Below are positions 47,346-57,179 of a DNA stretch of 60,087 nucleotides, one piece after another (positions within the stretch are counted from its first letter, which is position 1; the number at the start of each line of letters is the position of its first letter). The translations under genes were made by a program, and so were the position numbers. The stretch comes from Antrodiella citrinella (lineage: Eukaryota; Basidiomycota; Agaricomycetes; Polyporales; Steccherinaceae), in NCBI GenBank assembly GCA_004802725.1, contig SGPM01000161.1, positions 1-60,087 on the forward strand, in the 5' to 3' direction. The notes under the pieces were generated by a model. The model was not told the DNA's origin. It searched no databases and was given only the letters and a program-made list of their open reading frames with translations.

Positions 47346-47878
47346 TCACTGCCACTTTACTTGGGTTTCAAGTTGTTACTTATACGTGTGCATAAATACC
47401 CATGGTATGTGGTGTGCGCCTTCAGTGTAGTTGCACGCTCGGACGCGACTGGATGGTCAAGCATGTTCACCACGAGGGTGAGACCAAGACGTGTGCTTTT
47501 CTCGTTGCTCCATCGTTTTTCGCTTGTTCTGCTGGTTTTAGTCTGTGACGATGCGTTTCGACCCTTTCCTCCAGGACTACGAGCAAGCTCACACCGGCAC
47601 AATGATCATTCAGTGCGTTTGATTGTAAAGCACATTAGTTGCGCGAAAGTTGTATCAACCCCCGACTACAAATATCGGGTGCACATGCTTATACCGATTG
47701 ACACCAAAGGGGAACATGACTTGGCGCACTGATCCAAAGCGGACAGGTTCAGAAATGATATGTACCGTCAAGAGACCCGTCTCACTGGCAGCATCAAGTT
47801 ATGTAAGTCTGGAAACCAGGCAGGGTCCTCCACAAGATTGAGCGTTGCCGAGAGCTGATTCATCTTCTCAAGAACGTC
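47346..47878. other. Intergenic between convergent genes
   Basis: 3' regions of the F-box-like gene and the next minus-strand gene. No coding or RNA feature recognised. Confidence 0.55.
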
Positions 47879-48485
47879 CTACGACGGCACGAACTCAGAC
47901 GCTGACAGCAAAGGGCCGCGGGTATACACGATGGTCGGTCGTACAGCACGGGCACGCGTTTCTAGCCATACCTCCACGAACGAGGCTACAAAGAAGTTGG
48001 AGTAGAGAGTCCTGACGCGAGACCGATCGGGTGTGGTACCGCCCTGAGATGGCTTCGTGTTGTGAGCCAATCGTAGGGTACGGGAGTGCCATAGACGGTC
48101 GAAAATATGGTCATAATTCTGGTGGATGTGTGGGACTGGATCGATGACATCTGAAAGCAGTCCCTTTCGAATAGTCTGAAGTTGCTCGACAGTGTATTCC
48201 TCGTTCTCAGGGTCGAGAACGAGGGGCTCAAGGTCGTCCCAGTCGAACACAATGTCAACTCCTGTGGAGATTATACGACATTTGGAACTTTAATATTCAA
48301 TTCCCATAGAAGTTTCACATATTATACGCCTACTCACTTTCAATCTTCTGTCGGATTATCTGAGTCTGGAAGTTGAAGAACGTCGATACTTGGTGAGAGG
48401 GATGCCCGCGTGATGGTGGCTCGGCAATTCCCGCAGCCGTCCAATGATCGATAGCAGCCACCGCTTTCTTTCGCGCAAAAATACT
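47879..48485 (-). CDS. Hypothetical protein, 5' end missing
   Basis: Two exons read well on the minus strand: from an acceptor at ~48486, SIFARKKAVAAIDHWTAAG through VSTFFNFQTQIIRQKIE, then an intron (GTGAGT...CAG, ~48262-48345) and RVDIVFDWDDLEPLVLDPEN... to LLSASEFVPS with stop at 47879. About 185 residues are visible. The start codon must lie further upstream, where the BTB gene occupies the opposite strand, so the gene may be truncated or the two overlap. Mostly helical and charged; no family recognised. Confidence 0.45.
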
Positions 48486-48531
48486 CTAATACAGTACTCG
48501 CATGTCGTTGTGCATGCACACTTCCACCCAG

Positions 48532-49848
48532 GCCCGACGCCGACGTCGTCCTGCTCTCTTCCGATCGAGTGCGGTTCTCATGCCACAAAACCGTTCTGTC
48601 CATCGCCTCTCCCTTCTTCACGGACATGTTCTCGCTCGAACAAAGAGACAATCAGGCGGATGACATTAGAACAGGAGGTGGTACACCCGTCGTCCCGGTC
48701 TCGGAGGACAGCAAGGTGTTGTACGATCTCCTGCTCCTGCTCTACCCTGTGCCGGCGCCGAACTTAAGTATACCCTCGAGATCGCGGCGGCCCTCCTGGA
48801 AGCGGGGAGGAAGTACGGCATGGTGGGGGTCAGAAACAAGATGGAGGACGCGTTTTCGGCGCATATCCAGGCGCANCTTTTAAAAGTGTTCGCCGTTGCG
48901 TGCCACTTGGACATGGAGNNGGAAGCGCGGNCTGCCGCGCAGNNTNTGTTGACGATNNCAGAGCNCNAGANGCCGAAGTTCTGCTATGACCCTGATATGA
49001 AGGACATCTCGGCGGGAGCGTACTTCANGCTGTTTGAATATCTTCGACTGGACGGGGCGCCGGTCGTTTCTGGCTTTCGCTTCATCCANTCCGATGAGGA
49101 GCCTGTTCTACNGTCTGCTCGTCNCGAGAACCAGGAAATCTCGATCCCCGTGGGTNGGAACCTCACGTTGTCTCGGAGCAAAGTTGCGAGGGACGTGATC
49201 GTGCTATCGGGATCGGGGGGTCCGGAGCCTTTCGAATTCGAAGCTCACAGTCTTATCCTCTCATTGCCCTCTCGTTATTTCAGTGATATACTGGATTCCT
49301 TACCCACAGATGTTATGGGCTTCAAGACGATTGAATTTCCAGAGGAAGCACACCTCGTACACGACATGCTGCGCTGCTGCTACGGAAATCGTCCCTTCCG
49401 ATCTGGTGATGACCTGTTCCCCCTCCTGAACGTCGCTTCCAAGTATAGACTGCTCAGCGTCGTCGATCTTCTCCGAGCAGTCATGCACCCCCTTCTTACG
49501 ACAAATCCTCTTGAGTTCTACTTGGCCGCCGCTACCCATGGATGGGAGGAGGAAGCCGCAGAGGCGGCTCGGAACGTCGCCAAAGCAGCAGCGGATCCCC
49601 CAACCTACGTCTCCCAGATGGAAAACGCCACCGCGTCTGACTGCTACAAGTTGCTCCAATATCATGAGAGAATTGGTCAGGCGGAACGGCAGGTTGTCGT
49701 ACGGTATCTCGAGGGTCGGAGCCTGAGTACCCTGGCGGTTCTTCCGCTATTAGCGGGGGGCGGCACCACCATCACCAAAAGTCTTCGCTGCCGTTCTTCC
49801 GCATCTACGCATCAACCAGAGTGCCTACGATCTCATGTTCAAGGATAG
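48532..49848 (+). CDS. Twin BTB/POZ domain protein, with ambiguous bases
   Basis: Two BTB-like units follow each other. The first starts DADVVLLSSDRVRFSCHKTV with LSIASPFFTDMF near 48600; the second has ARDVIVLSGSG, FEFEAHSLILSLPSRYF near 49250 and the helical region after it (DLFPLLNVASKYRLLSVVDL). Such proteins often act as adaptors for Cul3 ubiquitin ligases or transcription complexes; agarics carry many. The reading frame must shift by one base near 48765 to pass from LLLLYPVPAPNL to KYTLEIAAALLEAGRKYGMV; as seventeen N bases lie in 48876-49156, sequencing error is as likely as mutation. The start codon was not found; 48532 is the first base after a probable splice acceptor. Confidence 0.65.
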
Positions 49849-50489
49849 CCAAGAGATGGAGGAAACATTGGAGAGCGAGCTGATATGAAGGTTCGTGTTA
49901 CTTGCCCTTCCGATATCACTTTCTCGGACTGAGAGAGCATCCTTATCTGACAGGTCAAACTATGATTAATGTGTGCCTCAACTTTACGGCCGTATTGCCA
50001 GAGAATTCCGAAGTACAGCCACGCCATCATCAAACCGTCTATATAGATGTCACTTGCTTCACAGCCCTGGCGTATACTCAATCTTTGACTCTCATTCGGG
50101 CTGTTCTTATATAACGACCGCAAAGCAAGTTCGTGACAGTATCCCATACCATGGTAAAGACAAATTCGTATGACAATCTTATTCATATCGCAGACTCGTC
50201 TAGATGCGTGCTAGATGGTCATCGACGAATATTTCGACTGTCGGTAAGACGCAAGGGAAAACGTAGACAGAGAGGCACAAAGACATTCGACTCAGACGGC
50301 GAATTCCACTGATGACAATGCATGTTAGTTGGTGACTAATTGTAGGCGGCGACGTGGCATGTCGAGGATACAAGGAGACATCTTGATCTTGGCAGTGAGC
50401 AACACTTGACGATCCTACTAGCGCGGCGACGATGAGCTCGTGAAATTAGTCATAGGAATCGTGAAACGAAACGTACCTGAACCAGGATC
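49849..50489. other. Intergenic between convergent genes
   Basis: 3' region of the BTB gene and of broken copy B. No further feature recognised. Confidence 0.5.
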
Positions 50490-51060
50490 CTAAATCAACG
50501 CGTCCACGTACCACGCTGGTTCCTCGAGAAGCCCAAACTCCTTCAGCTTTGCGACCATCTTATCAAGCACGTCTTTAGGTGGCATGTTGAAAGGAGCACA
50601 ATCCGTGTTTCTTGGTGCGGACCGCCGTCCACCAGATACTCTCATTAGTCGCTTCTGGATGTATATCTTGCAAGATATCTTGGAAGAGGTCGTCGTGAAA
50701 TGCAAACACGGTGCTCTCTACCGGGATAGCGTTGTCTCCGAGGGTTGCCATCCACTCGCATCGTGTGGCCAGCCATTCCGTGATGTATACCGGGATACCG
50801 AAGACCATGTACTGTGATGCGCCCAGGTCGTACAAAGCAGCCTGGGGGGACCATGGACCTAGGTGGGACGATGTTACGGATGGGAGGCATCCTCGCAGTG
50901 GTGAAATCCATGGTGCCTGGCTCAAACAGCGACGCGTACCTCTCCGGAGAGATATTATTTATTTTGCTTTTTCGCTCATTCCTGGCGGAGGGTCTGCGTT
51001 GTGTGATGGATGATTCGGTCTGACGCGAAGATCCAGCGAGACGTGCGCGGCGTCTCTCAG
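50490..51060 (-). pseudogene. Unrecognised agaric family, broken copy B
   Basis: Relative of copy A at 41970-42466. The N-terminal part (RYASLFEPGTMDFTTARMPP, then RNIVPP) and the rest (QAALYDLGASQYMVFGIPV, EWLATRCEWMATLGDNAIPV, AFHDDLFQDILQDIHPE, KKHGLCSF, then DVLDKMVAKLKEFGLLEEPA) lie in different frames, with the shift near 50870. The rest of the frame is open to a stop at 50490. No start codon or intron repairs the break convincingly. An intron between HGLCSFQHAT and MPPKDV is possible. It lies directly downstream of the truncated protease copy at 51380-52424. Confidence 0.65.
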
Positions 51061-51379
51061 ATGGGAGCATAACGTGTGACGGCGACTCGGAGGGAGCTGA
51101 TTGGGAGACCGGGATCTTCTATAGATGAGTTCAGCATTTTGGTAACAGCATGTACTACGGCCTATAGGTACATACTAGTTAAGAGGTGAGGCAGAAGAGA
51201 CTTCAGGTCCAAGATGCTGTGCCAACGCCACAACCGTGGGCTTTATATATCCAACCATATTACCATATTCAAGCGCCGCGTTGACTTGTGGACGTAATAG
51301 GTCTACTCACAGAGGTCGCATCAGCAGGGCAGGGCTCATTCCAAAAAGACTCTTGACACCAAAATTCGTGAGACCGCTC

Positions 51380-52424
51380 ACACAAAGAAGATATCGTCGA
51401 TGAACTTGCTAGCATCTACCCCACCAAAGGTGATCTCGCCGTTGGTGTCGCTCAGAGAAGTTGTCGGGGCAAACGAGATCCCGACAAGGTCTTCACAGAT
51501 CAAGCCTTGGCTGAAGGCGTCATCAGTCACCGTGGAAGGGCATGCATATATGTCTGAAATTAAGGTTCCTGCCAGTGAATTGCATCGTCAGCTGTACTTG
51601 TCCCCTTCGTACAAGGAGTCTCACTGCATGTCAAATTCGTCGGCCCAATGCTTCGAGGTCAGGCCACTCACCCAATGATGCCGTCGACGCCTTTGAACCC
51701 CCCCTGACATAAGGGCGGCACCAAGAGGTTGGTTTCAATGACGGCGTCTCCCAGAGTAACCTGGTCCAAGAATTGTCCGCCTATACAATCGCCGTCAGAA
51801 CGTAGGACTTAGGGCAAGGCACATGGATCCACTGGTCAATTACGAAACCAGACCCATATTTGACTTGCTATACGAGGGTCTGCGTCATGTAAAGACGAGC
51901 AGGCAATAGCTGAGGACTTACGACTACGTTGCCGGTGTTTTTTTCAGTACTGGTCTCGACGAAGGGGTTTGCCGGAGACGCACCGACCCAAGTGTTGGAG
52001 CTGCCGGTATCCACCAGAAGACTGACTATATATACGGACACGTCAATAAGATTGAATCATGCCATATTACGATGATATCACTTACATGTCTTCGCAGGAC
52101 TGCCGACACCAACCTAATACCAGAGTCCCCGGGCCGTCAACGTTTCCAGTAGCAAGACAAAGTCCGAAACAACGCACAGTCATGGCATAATTGAGGACCT
52201 CATTGGTGACAGGGACTCCGAACGCAGCGCCAGCAGCGGACACCGTATCATGGTGAGGCTGCGCGACAGATTCATTCTTGAAGGCCTTCGCTTGCGCCTG
52301 GTCGATCTTCAGCAGATCGCGGAGGGCGCTGGTAGCGTTGACACGGCACCGTGATCAATGGTTTTCTCCGCTGAACAAGTGGTGTCGCGAACGCGTCGGC
52401 GGTGAGGAGAAGGGCGATGAGCAT
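51380..52424 (-). pseudogene. Secreted aspartic protease, truncated copy 3
   Basis: Relative of copy 2. Signal peptide MLIALLLTADAFA at 52424; near 52350 a one-base shift separates RKPLIT from VNATSALRDLLKID. The N-lobe keeps AAGAAFGVPV, VGVGSPAKT, the catalytic VDTGSSNTW and YGSG. Residues after it are eroded (GVDGIIG preserved). The similarity ends at NGEITFGGVD...IDDIFFV near 51380, exactly where copy 2 goes on to its second catalytic Asp; no DTG/DSG follows in the next 300 nt. The C-lobe is lost, so no active protease can form. Confidence 0.75.
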
Positions 52425-52493
52425 CGCAACGACGTTGAAGGGGACCGGGGTCTGTGCGCTGTTAACAAATATCGGCACCCTCTGAGTCTGGTC

Positions 52494-52500
52494 TTTTATA
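52494..52500 (-). promoter_or_regulatory. TATA box of truncated protease copy 3
   Basis: TATAAAA on the minus strand, 70 nt upstream of the ATG at 52424. The promoter seems preserved although the gene is broken. Confidence 0.5.
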
Positions 52501-53090
52501 CATAGTTGCGTGAGCGGGTGGAATTCATGACATGGGTGGTCACCAGGACATCGCCGAGTTCGATGAATGCCAAAAAAACACATGCGGGGTGACAAGAATG
52601 GTGCGACGAATGCGCGAAGATGCAGCCTTGCGCACACTTAAAGATGCCACGTCAGACCACCAGGTAGAATCGAAAGGTAAGGCCTCGTCGGAATCGTGAC
52701 AGTATGCAGAGAAGGAGAATTCGATCGTGAGAGCTACTAAATCAGGTATCAGGTATCAAAGGGCATCGCAGGCGGATGTGCGGTCCACGACGTTCCACCC
52801 TCGCGTTTCTTCAGGTTACCTCCATGGCGGCATTGAAGGAAGTTGACACGGCTCAGATGTCCTATTCAAAAATCAACCGAACGAGAAAGTAAGGAGGAGA
52901 GGGAAAGAACTTGTCGAGACGTGAGATCATGTATTTTCTCCCTTAGACTCTCCTTCCTGGACTTTACCTATATGGCCAACGCCGTCAGCATGATGGGAGT
53001 CGTTCGAGGATTTACCCAACGACGCGACTTTGCTTGGCTGAGTGTGACCGTATACGTGACAGTGACAGGATCCCGACCGTGACGCCACGC
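52501..53090. other. Intergenic, no gene seen
   Basis: Divergent spacer between truncated protease copy 3 and the frame-hopping pseudogene. Nothing else recognised. Confidence 0.45.
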
Positions 53091-53995
53091 TTTCAGTGGC
53101 ATTGCATCTATGATCTACACTTGAAGTACAAGGTCGACCGACATCCAAGGACCACGTTCAACTTCGACGAAGCATTCGACAAAAGTTAGACGCTGGTATC
53201 TCGAATCACAGTTTTCTGAATCGTTTGAAGGTACGGTGTCGAGGACATGGCATACTCACTGATATATGCCCAGACGGCGGTGACTTCGTGGCAACTGCGT
53301 ACGATTACCACCATAACACGCCAGATTGGAGGCCCGTACCATGTTCTTCAAGCTCAAGCACATCCTTCATCCCTTTTGTCCCACGTACCCGGAATGTTTC
53401 CTAATCTGCGAGTCGACACCATCCAAAATATGCCCGAGGCTACCTCGAAATCCTCATTTGGGAGGCCTTAAGACTTGGACTCGATCCAGAGCAATCCTAC
53501 AGCCAGCCTCAAGTAGTCGCAGTGTACTATTGCAAGACGCTGAGCGGTGCTGAGCACGAGTATGTCGTTATCGAAGTGCGTCCCGATAACAAGCGATGCT
53601 ACGTCAAATTTGAACGCGGTGTTGGATTCGGTGCAGCACTCGACACTCAGACGATGCAGGAGCGCGACTCGATGCAGGAAGTCCTGCAGCAGAGTGGCGT
53701 GACCGCTGCCGCTGCGATCGCCGCTCCCCCGGGGCCCTGCGACAGCACAAGTTGGAAGTGTGCTAGTATCGCCGATTGTCGCTATTGAATGCGAATCTGA
53801 AGAGCACGAAGTGACAATAAGTACTGTTTGATAAGAGATGTATGGAATTGCGTGCAGCTTTTGAAGATGCAAAAATAGCCCCAAGAAAGTTCGAGAGACG
53901 GACAGAGGAGAGATGAGGAAGGAGAAGGAGCGCTTGACCAAGCAACTTGAGGACCTCAAGTCTGAAGAGATAGTTGAATGTTGACGTATAGAAGA
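53091..53995 (+). pseudogene. Unrecognised agaric gene, several frameshifts
   Basis: A coherent protein can be followed only by changing frame several times: FQWHCIYDLHLKYKVDRHP and TTFNFDEAFDK; shift; RRWYLESQFSESFE, an intron (GTACGG...CAG) and DGGDFVATAYDYHHNTPDW; shift near 53345-53385; VPGMFPNLRVDTIQNMP; shift near 53440; GYLEILIWEALRLGLDPEQS and CKTLSGAEHEYVVIEVRPDN with CYVKFERGVGFGAAL; a late coiled-coil-like stretch (KEKERLTKQLEDLKSEE). The order and quality of the segments show a former gene. No family is recognised with confidence. Confidence 0.6.
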
Positions 53996-54773
53996 AATGG
54001 AGTCTCAAATACGCGACTATCTTCTCTCATAAGGTCCTCGTCAATCCTCATTCGCGCTCATGGTTTTGACACACTTTCGCTCCATACTTTCCATAATTTC
54101 GTCTTGATACTCTCAATATCTTAATATGTAGACTTGTGACTCGAGTTCATCATTGATTGTTCACCATTGTGTGATGTCTTGATCGTTACACTCCGCGCGT
54201 TCCTACAAAGCTTTCATTCAAGTCCTGAGTTAGTATGTATAAGTGCCAGATGCGCACCGACACCGGAAGATACGAGAACTGTGGCGCAAACTACTGTAGC
54301 GCGAGACATGAATATGATCGATCGTGTAGTCAATATATACCAACGTTATTCACCGGTATACGACCCCTCGTCCCCTCATTACGATGTACATCAGAGAGTA
54401 GCATGACTGGAATTTGTTTGAACGGCCCCGCGGGGGAAGAATAAGAAGGAACGAAAAAACTAGGATTCCAAAGATCGAAAGAGGCTGTAAGGATAGACGT
54501 GACGCGATAACAATAAGTAAATTGAGATGAGGCGGGGATGGGGGGTAAATTAATATTGTGAGAACGAAACCGACAACGAACGAACGGACGAGACCAAAGG
54601 CTAAACGCAAAGGGACAACAGCTGATAAAAGCAGCGGAACGAACGAACATAGTTGATACGACCGGGGGTATCCAACATAGTAACATGAAGAACAGCATAT
54701 TGCAACACATACCTGCCAACGAGCACCCTACCTCCCAAACATCCTCGTATGTTGACTGGGCGTCCCCGGCCGA
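53996..54773. other. Intergenic, or unresolved 3' end of the NT-C2 gene
   Basis: A hydrophobic open frame on the minus strand at 54330-54719 probably is chance. A donor-like GTGAGT at the NT-C2 stop leaves room for one more exon here, which I could not confirm. Confidence 0.4.
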
Positions 54774-56337
54774 CTACTCACCCCCGGCTTGTGGATCTTC
54801 TGCCACCAATGCGGTTTCTGCTGACTCTCCAACAGACTGCTGCCCGTGCTCGACGAGTGCGACCGCTCGCTCGAAGGGTAAGCCTTCCCCCCCTCCGCTC
54901 CCCGCCCCACCCGCAAAGCTGAAACTCGAATCCCCGCTCGTGTCCGCGCTCCCCGAGTCCTCGTCCCGCACGACAACTGCTTCGCGCTCACGCGCCTTGA
55001 CGGGGTCGAAGTATGTGAAGGGCGACGGCGTGTGTGTGGTCGTCGGCACCGGATTGAACAGCGTCTCGATCAGGGCTTCCGTCGTGTACAGCCCGTTGAG
55101 AACCGCCAGCTTGTCGTAATCCACGTGCCCATCGAGCGTCGCGTACGGCATCGACAGCGCGCTTGGTGGGTCGGAAGACGATGAAGACGAGGAAAAATCT
55201 TCGTAAGAGGCCTGATGCGTGCCACGGTTGTACAGTTCCAGATCACGTACGAGACGCGTGTTGAGAAGACCGTTGTTCGTGAGGAGACCAGACACTTCAG
55301 CGAGGATCTCGCCTCGGGGGAGTGGCGGTGGTATGTAGTGTTTCGTCCCCGCGATGTGCTCCAATTCAATCGCTAGTTTCAGCGTAGCGTTTGTCTTGCT
55401 GTCTCTGAGAAGGTACCGCCGCGTTACCGCGCCGGCGTTGGCGTATTCTGCGAGGTTGAGGTACAGGGCACCCATGCGCGGGTGTCGAGGAGAATCGGGG
55501 TCTCCGTGAATGACCCGCTACGATGTCATGAGCAAATGCGAGAGATGAAACAATTAGAAGCATACGTACCTGCATAACGACTAACTTGAGCTCGCTGGGC
55601 AGTAGATCATTCGTCTCTCGGTGCACGTCCATCTGCACTACCACGGAGACCTTGCAATCCCATGTCACCGTATAGTTCTGCAGCTTCGCCCACTCTGTAG
55701 TTCCGCGAGACTCGGTCTGCAGCTGAGATCCGCCGGACATATGTGCGAATGTGGCCTTGGTGATTGTGGGGGCCGCTGATAGGGGCGGAACGGCGGTGAG
55801 ACCCGGAGACGGCGGCGGGGAGTCAGTAATGACGGACGCGAAGATGTGAGACGAGGATGAGGCCGAGGAACGACGGGGGCGGCTCGTGGCATTGTCAGAT
55901 TCGTCTGCAGAGTCGGTGACCTCGATCTGAGGGCCTTCTGGGGTATGTTGGCCGGGGTGTTGGACGGACGCCGACGAGTCGTCGAGGCTGCTCATATCGA
56001 GGCCCTTGCCCTTCCACTTGGCCTTCCTGAGCTTCGCATTCGACTCCTCTCCGCTCTTGGAACTACTGGAGGTCTTCATCTTGGATAACAGTCCCGATCC
56101 GGATTGGACGTTCTTGAACTTCCACCGGACGCCGAACTGGCCACTGACGAGGGGGACGTTAGCGAGGTGGTCGATGTGGATGCGGACTTGGAACAGGGCA
56201 TGGCGAGGGAGGAGAGAGCCGATCTGAGAACGGAGACCATGAGAAGATGAGGCGGGGGAGGGAGAGGGGAGTGGGGAGGAACCAGTGTCGTGGCGGGTCG
56301 ATGGCATACCGAGACCGAGACCGACGGGTTTCGACAT
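54774..56337 (-). CDS. NT-C2 domain protein (EEIG1/EHBP1-type)
   Basis: Two exons (intron about 55507-55571) give about 500 residues from ATG 56337. After a Ser/Pro-rich start, FQVRIHIDHLANVPLVSGQF, VRWKFKNVQ, an internal Ser-rich insert, NYTVTWDCKVSVVVQMD, LLPSELKLVVMQ and MGALYLNLAEYA form the N-terminal C2 fold typical of the family, whose members bind membranes or Rab partners in endocytic traffic. The second half is disordered and acidic (PVKAREREAVVVRDEDSGSA). The stop at 54774 overlaps a GTGAGT donor, so the C-terminus may be longer. Transcription is divergent from the small gene at 56683. Confidence 0.8.
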
Positions 56338-56682
56338 TGTTAGGGACGACTGTGGGCCATGCGATGAGGGCGTGGTCGATGTCGTGAACGGCGAGCTCGT
56401 TGATTAGTGCGATGAGGAAAGTGTGTACTAGTAGGGTCGGGCGGTTCGGGCGTCGGCGCTGTCCATTTAAGGTAGTCCCCATCACGTCATCACTCGCGCT
56501 CATCGCCGTCAAACGGGCCGTGCAGGCCATCGTCGGCCCGGGCGTCGCTCGCGGTCAAAGTAAACAACGGTAGTCATAACATGCAAGAGCCAGACAGCAC
56601 TGACTACGTCCTGCCTGCGATGTCAGACAGCTCTCAAACCCCCAAAAAGCGAAAGTGAGATCAAACCAAATACTTCCAATCT

Positions 56683-56979
56683 ATGAAAACCCTCAGACCT
56701 AACATCAATTCGACCGCACACACAGGTCACACCTCGTCCAAGGCTGCTGTGCCTTCAAAGACTACCAAAACCCATCCTTCAACTTATGTGTCTGCTCCTG
56801 TTCGCCCCCGCGCTGCGTCCGTTCAAACAGAAGAGGAGGAGGATGCTGAGCTTGAGCAGCATGCCGACGAGATCATTGAGATCGAATCTGATGACGACGA
56901 CAACGTCAATGCAATGGAGGTGGACCATTCAGTCCGAGCTATGTATCGATGTAAATTCGTAGCAGTGGAGGAAGTTTGA
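56683..56979 (+). CDS. Small acidic hypothetical protein
   Basis: A 98-codon open frame from ATG 56683 ends with TGA 56977-56979. It is Ser/Thr/Lys-rich at first, then strongly acidic (QTEEEEDAELEQHADEIIEI, ESDDDDN). An alternative start at 56581 (MQEPDSTDYVLPAMSDS) with an intron does not keep this frame by simple GT-AG splicing. The acidic composition favours a real small nuclear or cytosolic protein, but there is no family evidence. Confidence 0.4.
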   Translation: MKTLRPNINSTAHTGHTSSKAAVPSKTTKTHPSTYVSAPVRPRAASVQTEEEEDAELEQHADEIIEIESDDDDNVNAMEVDHSVRAMYRCKFVAVEEV

Positions 56980-57179
56980 GAAAAACGATTCATGGGTGTG
57001 CGGCATGTAGGCGAATTTCTATGTGGCTATACTGTACATAAGCAAGACGAGTAAGAATAACGATAAATGTACGAGAGTGTTCTTTCCAGAGGTATTACAT
57101 GCGAATAATGGAACAAAGCAATTACGAGATGAAAAGAATACGTGATATTTGCGATAGAGCAGTCGTGGAAAGAAATCAT

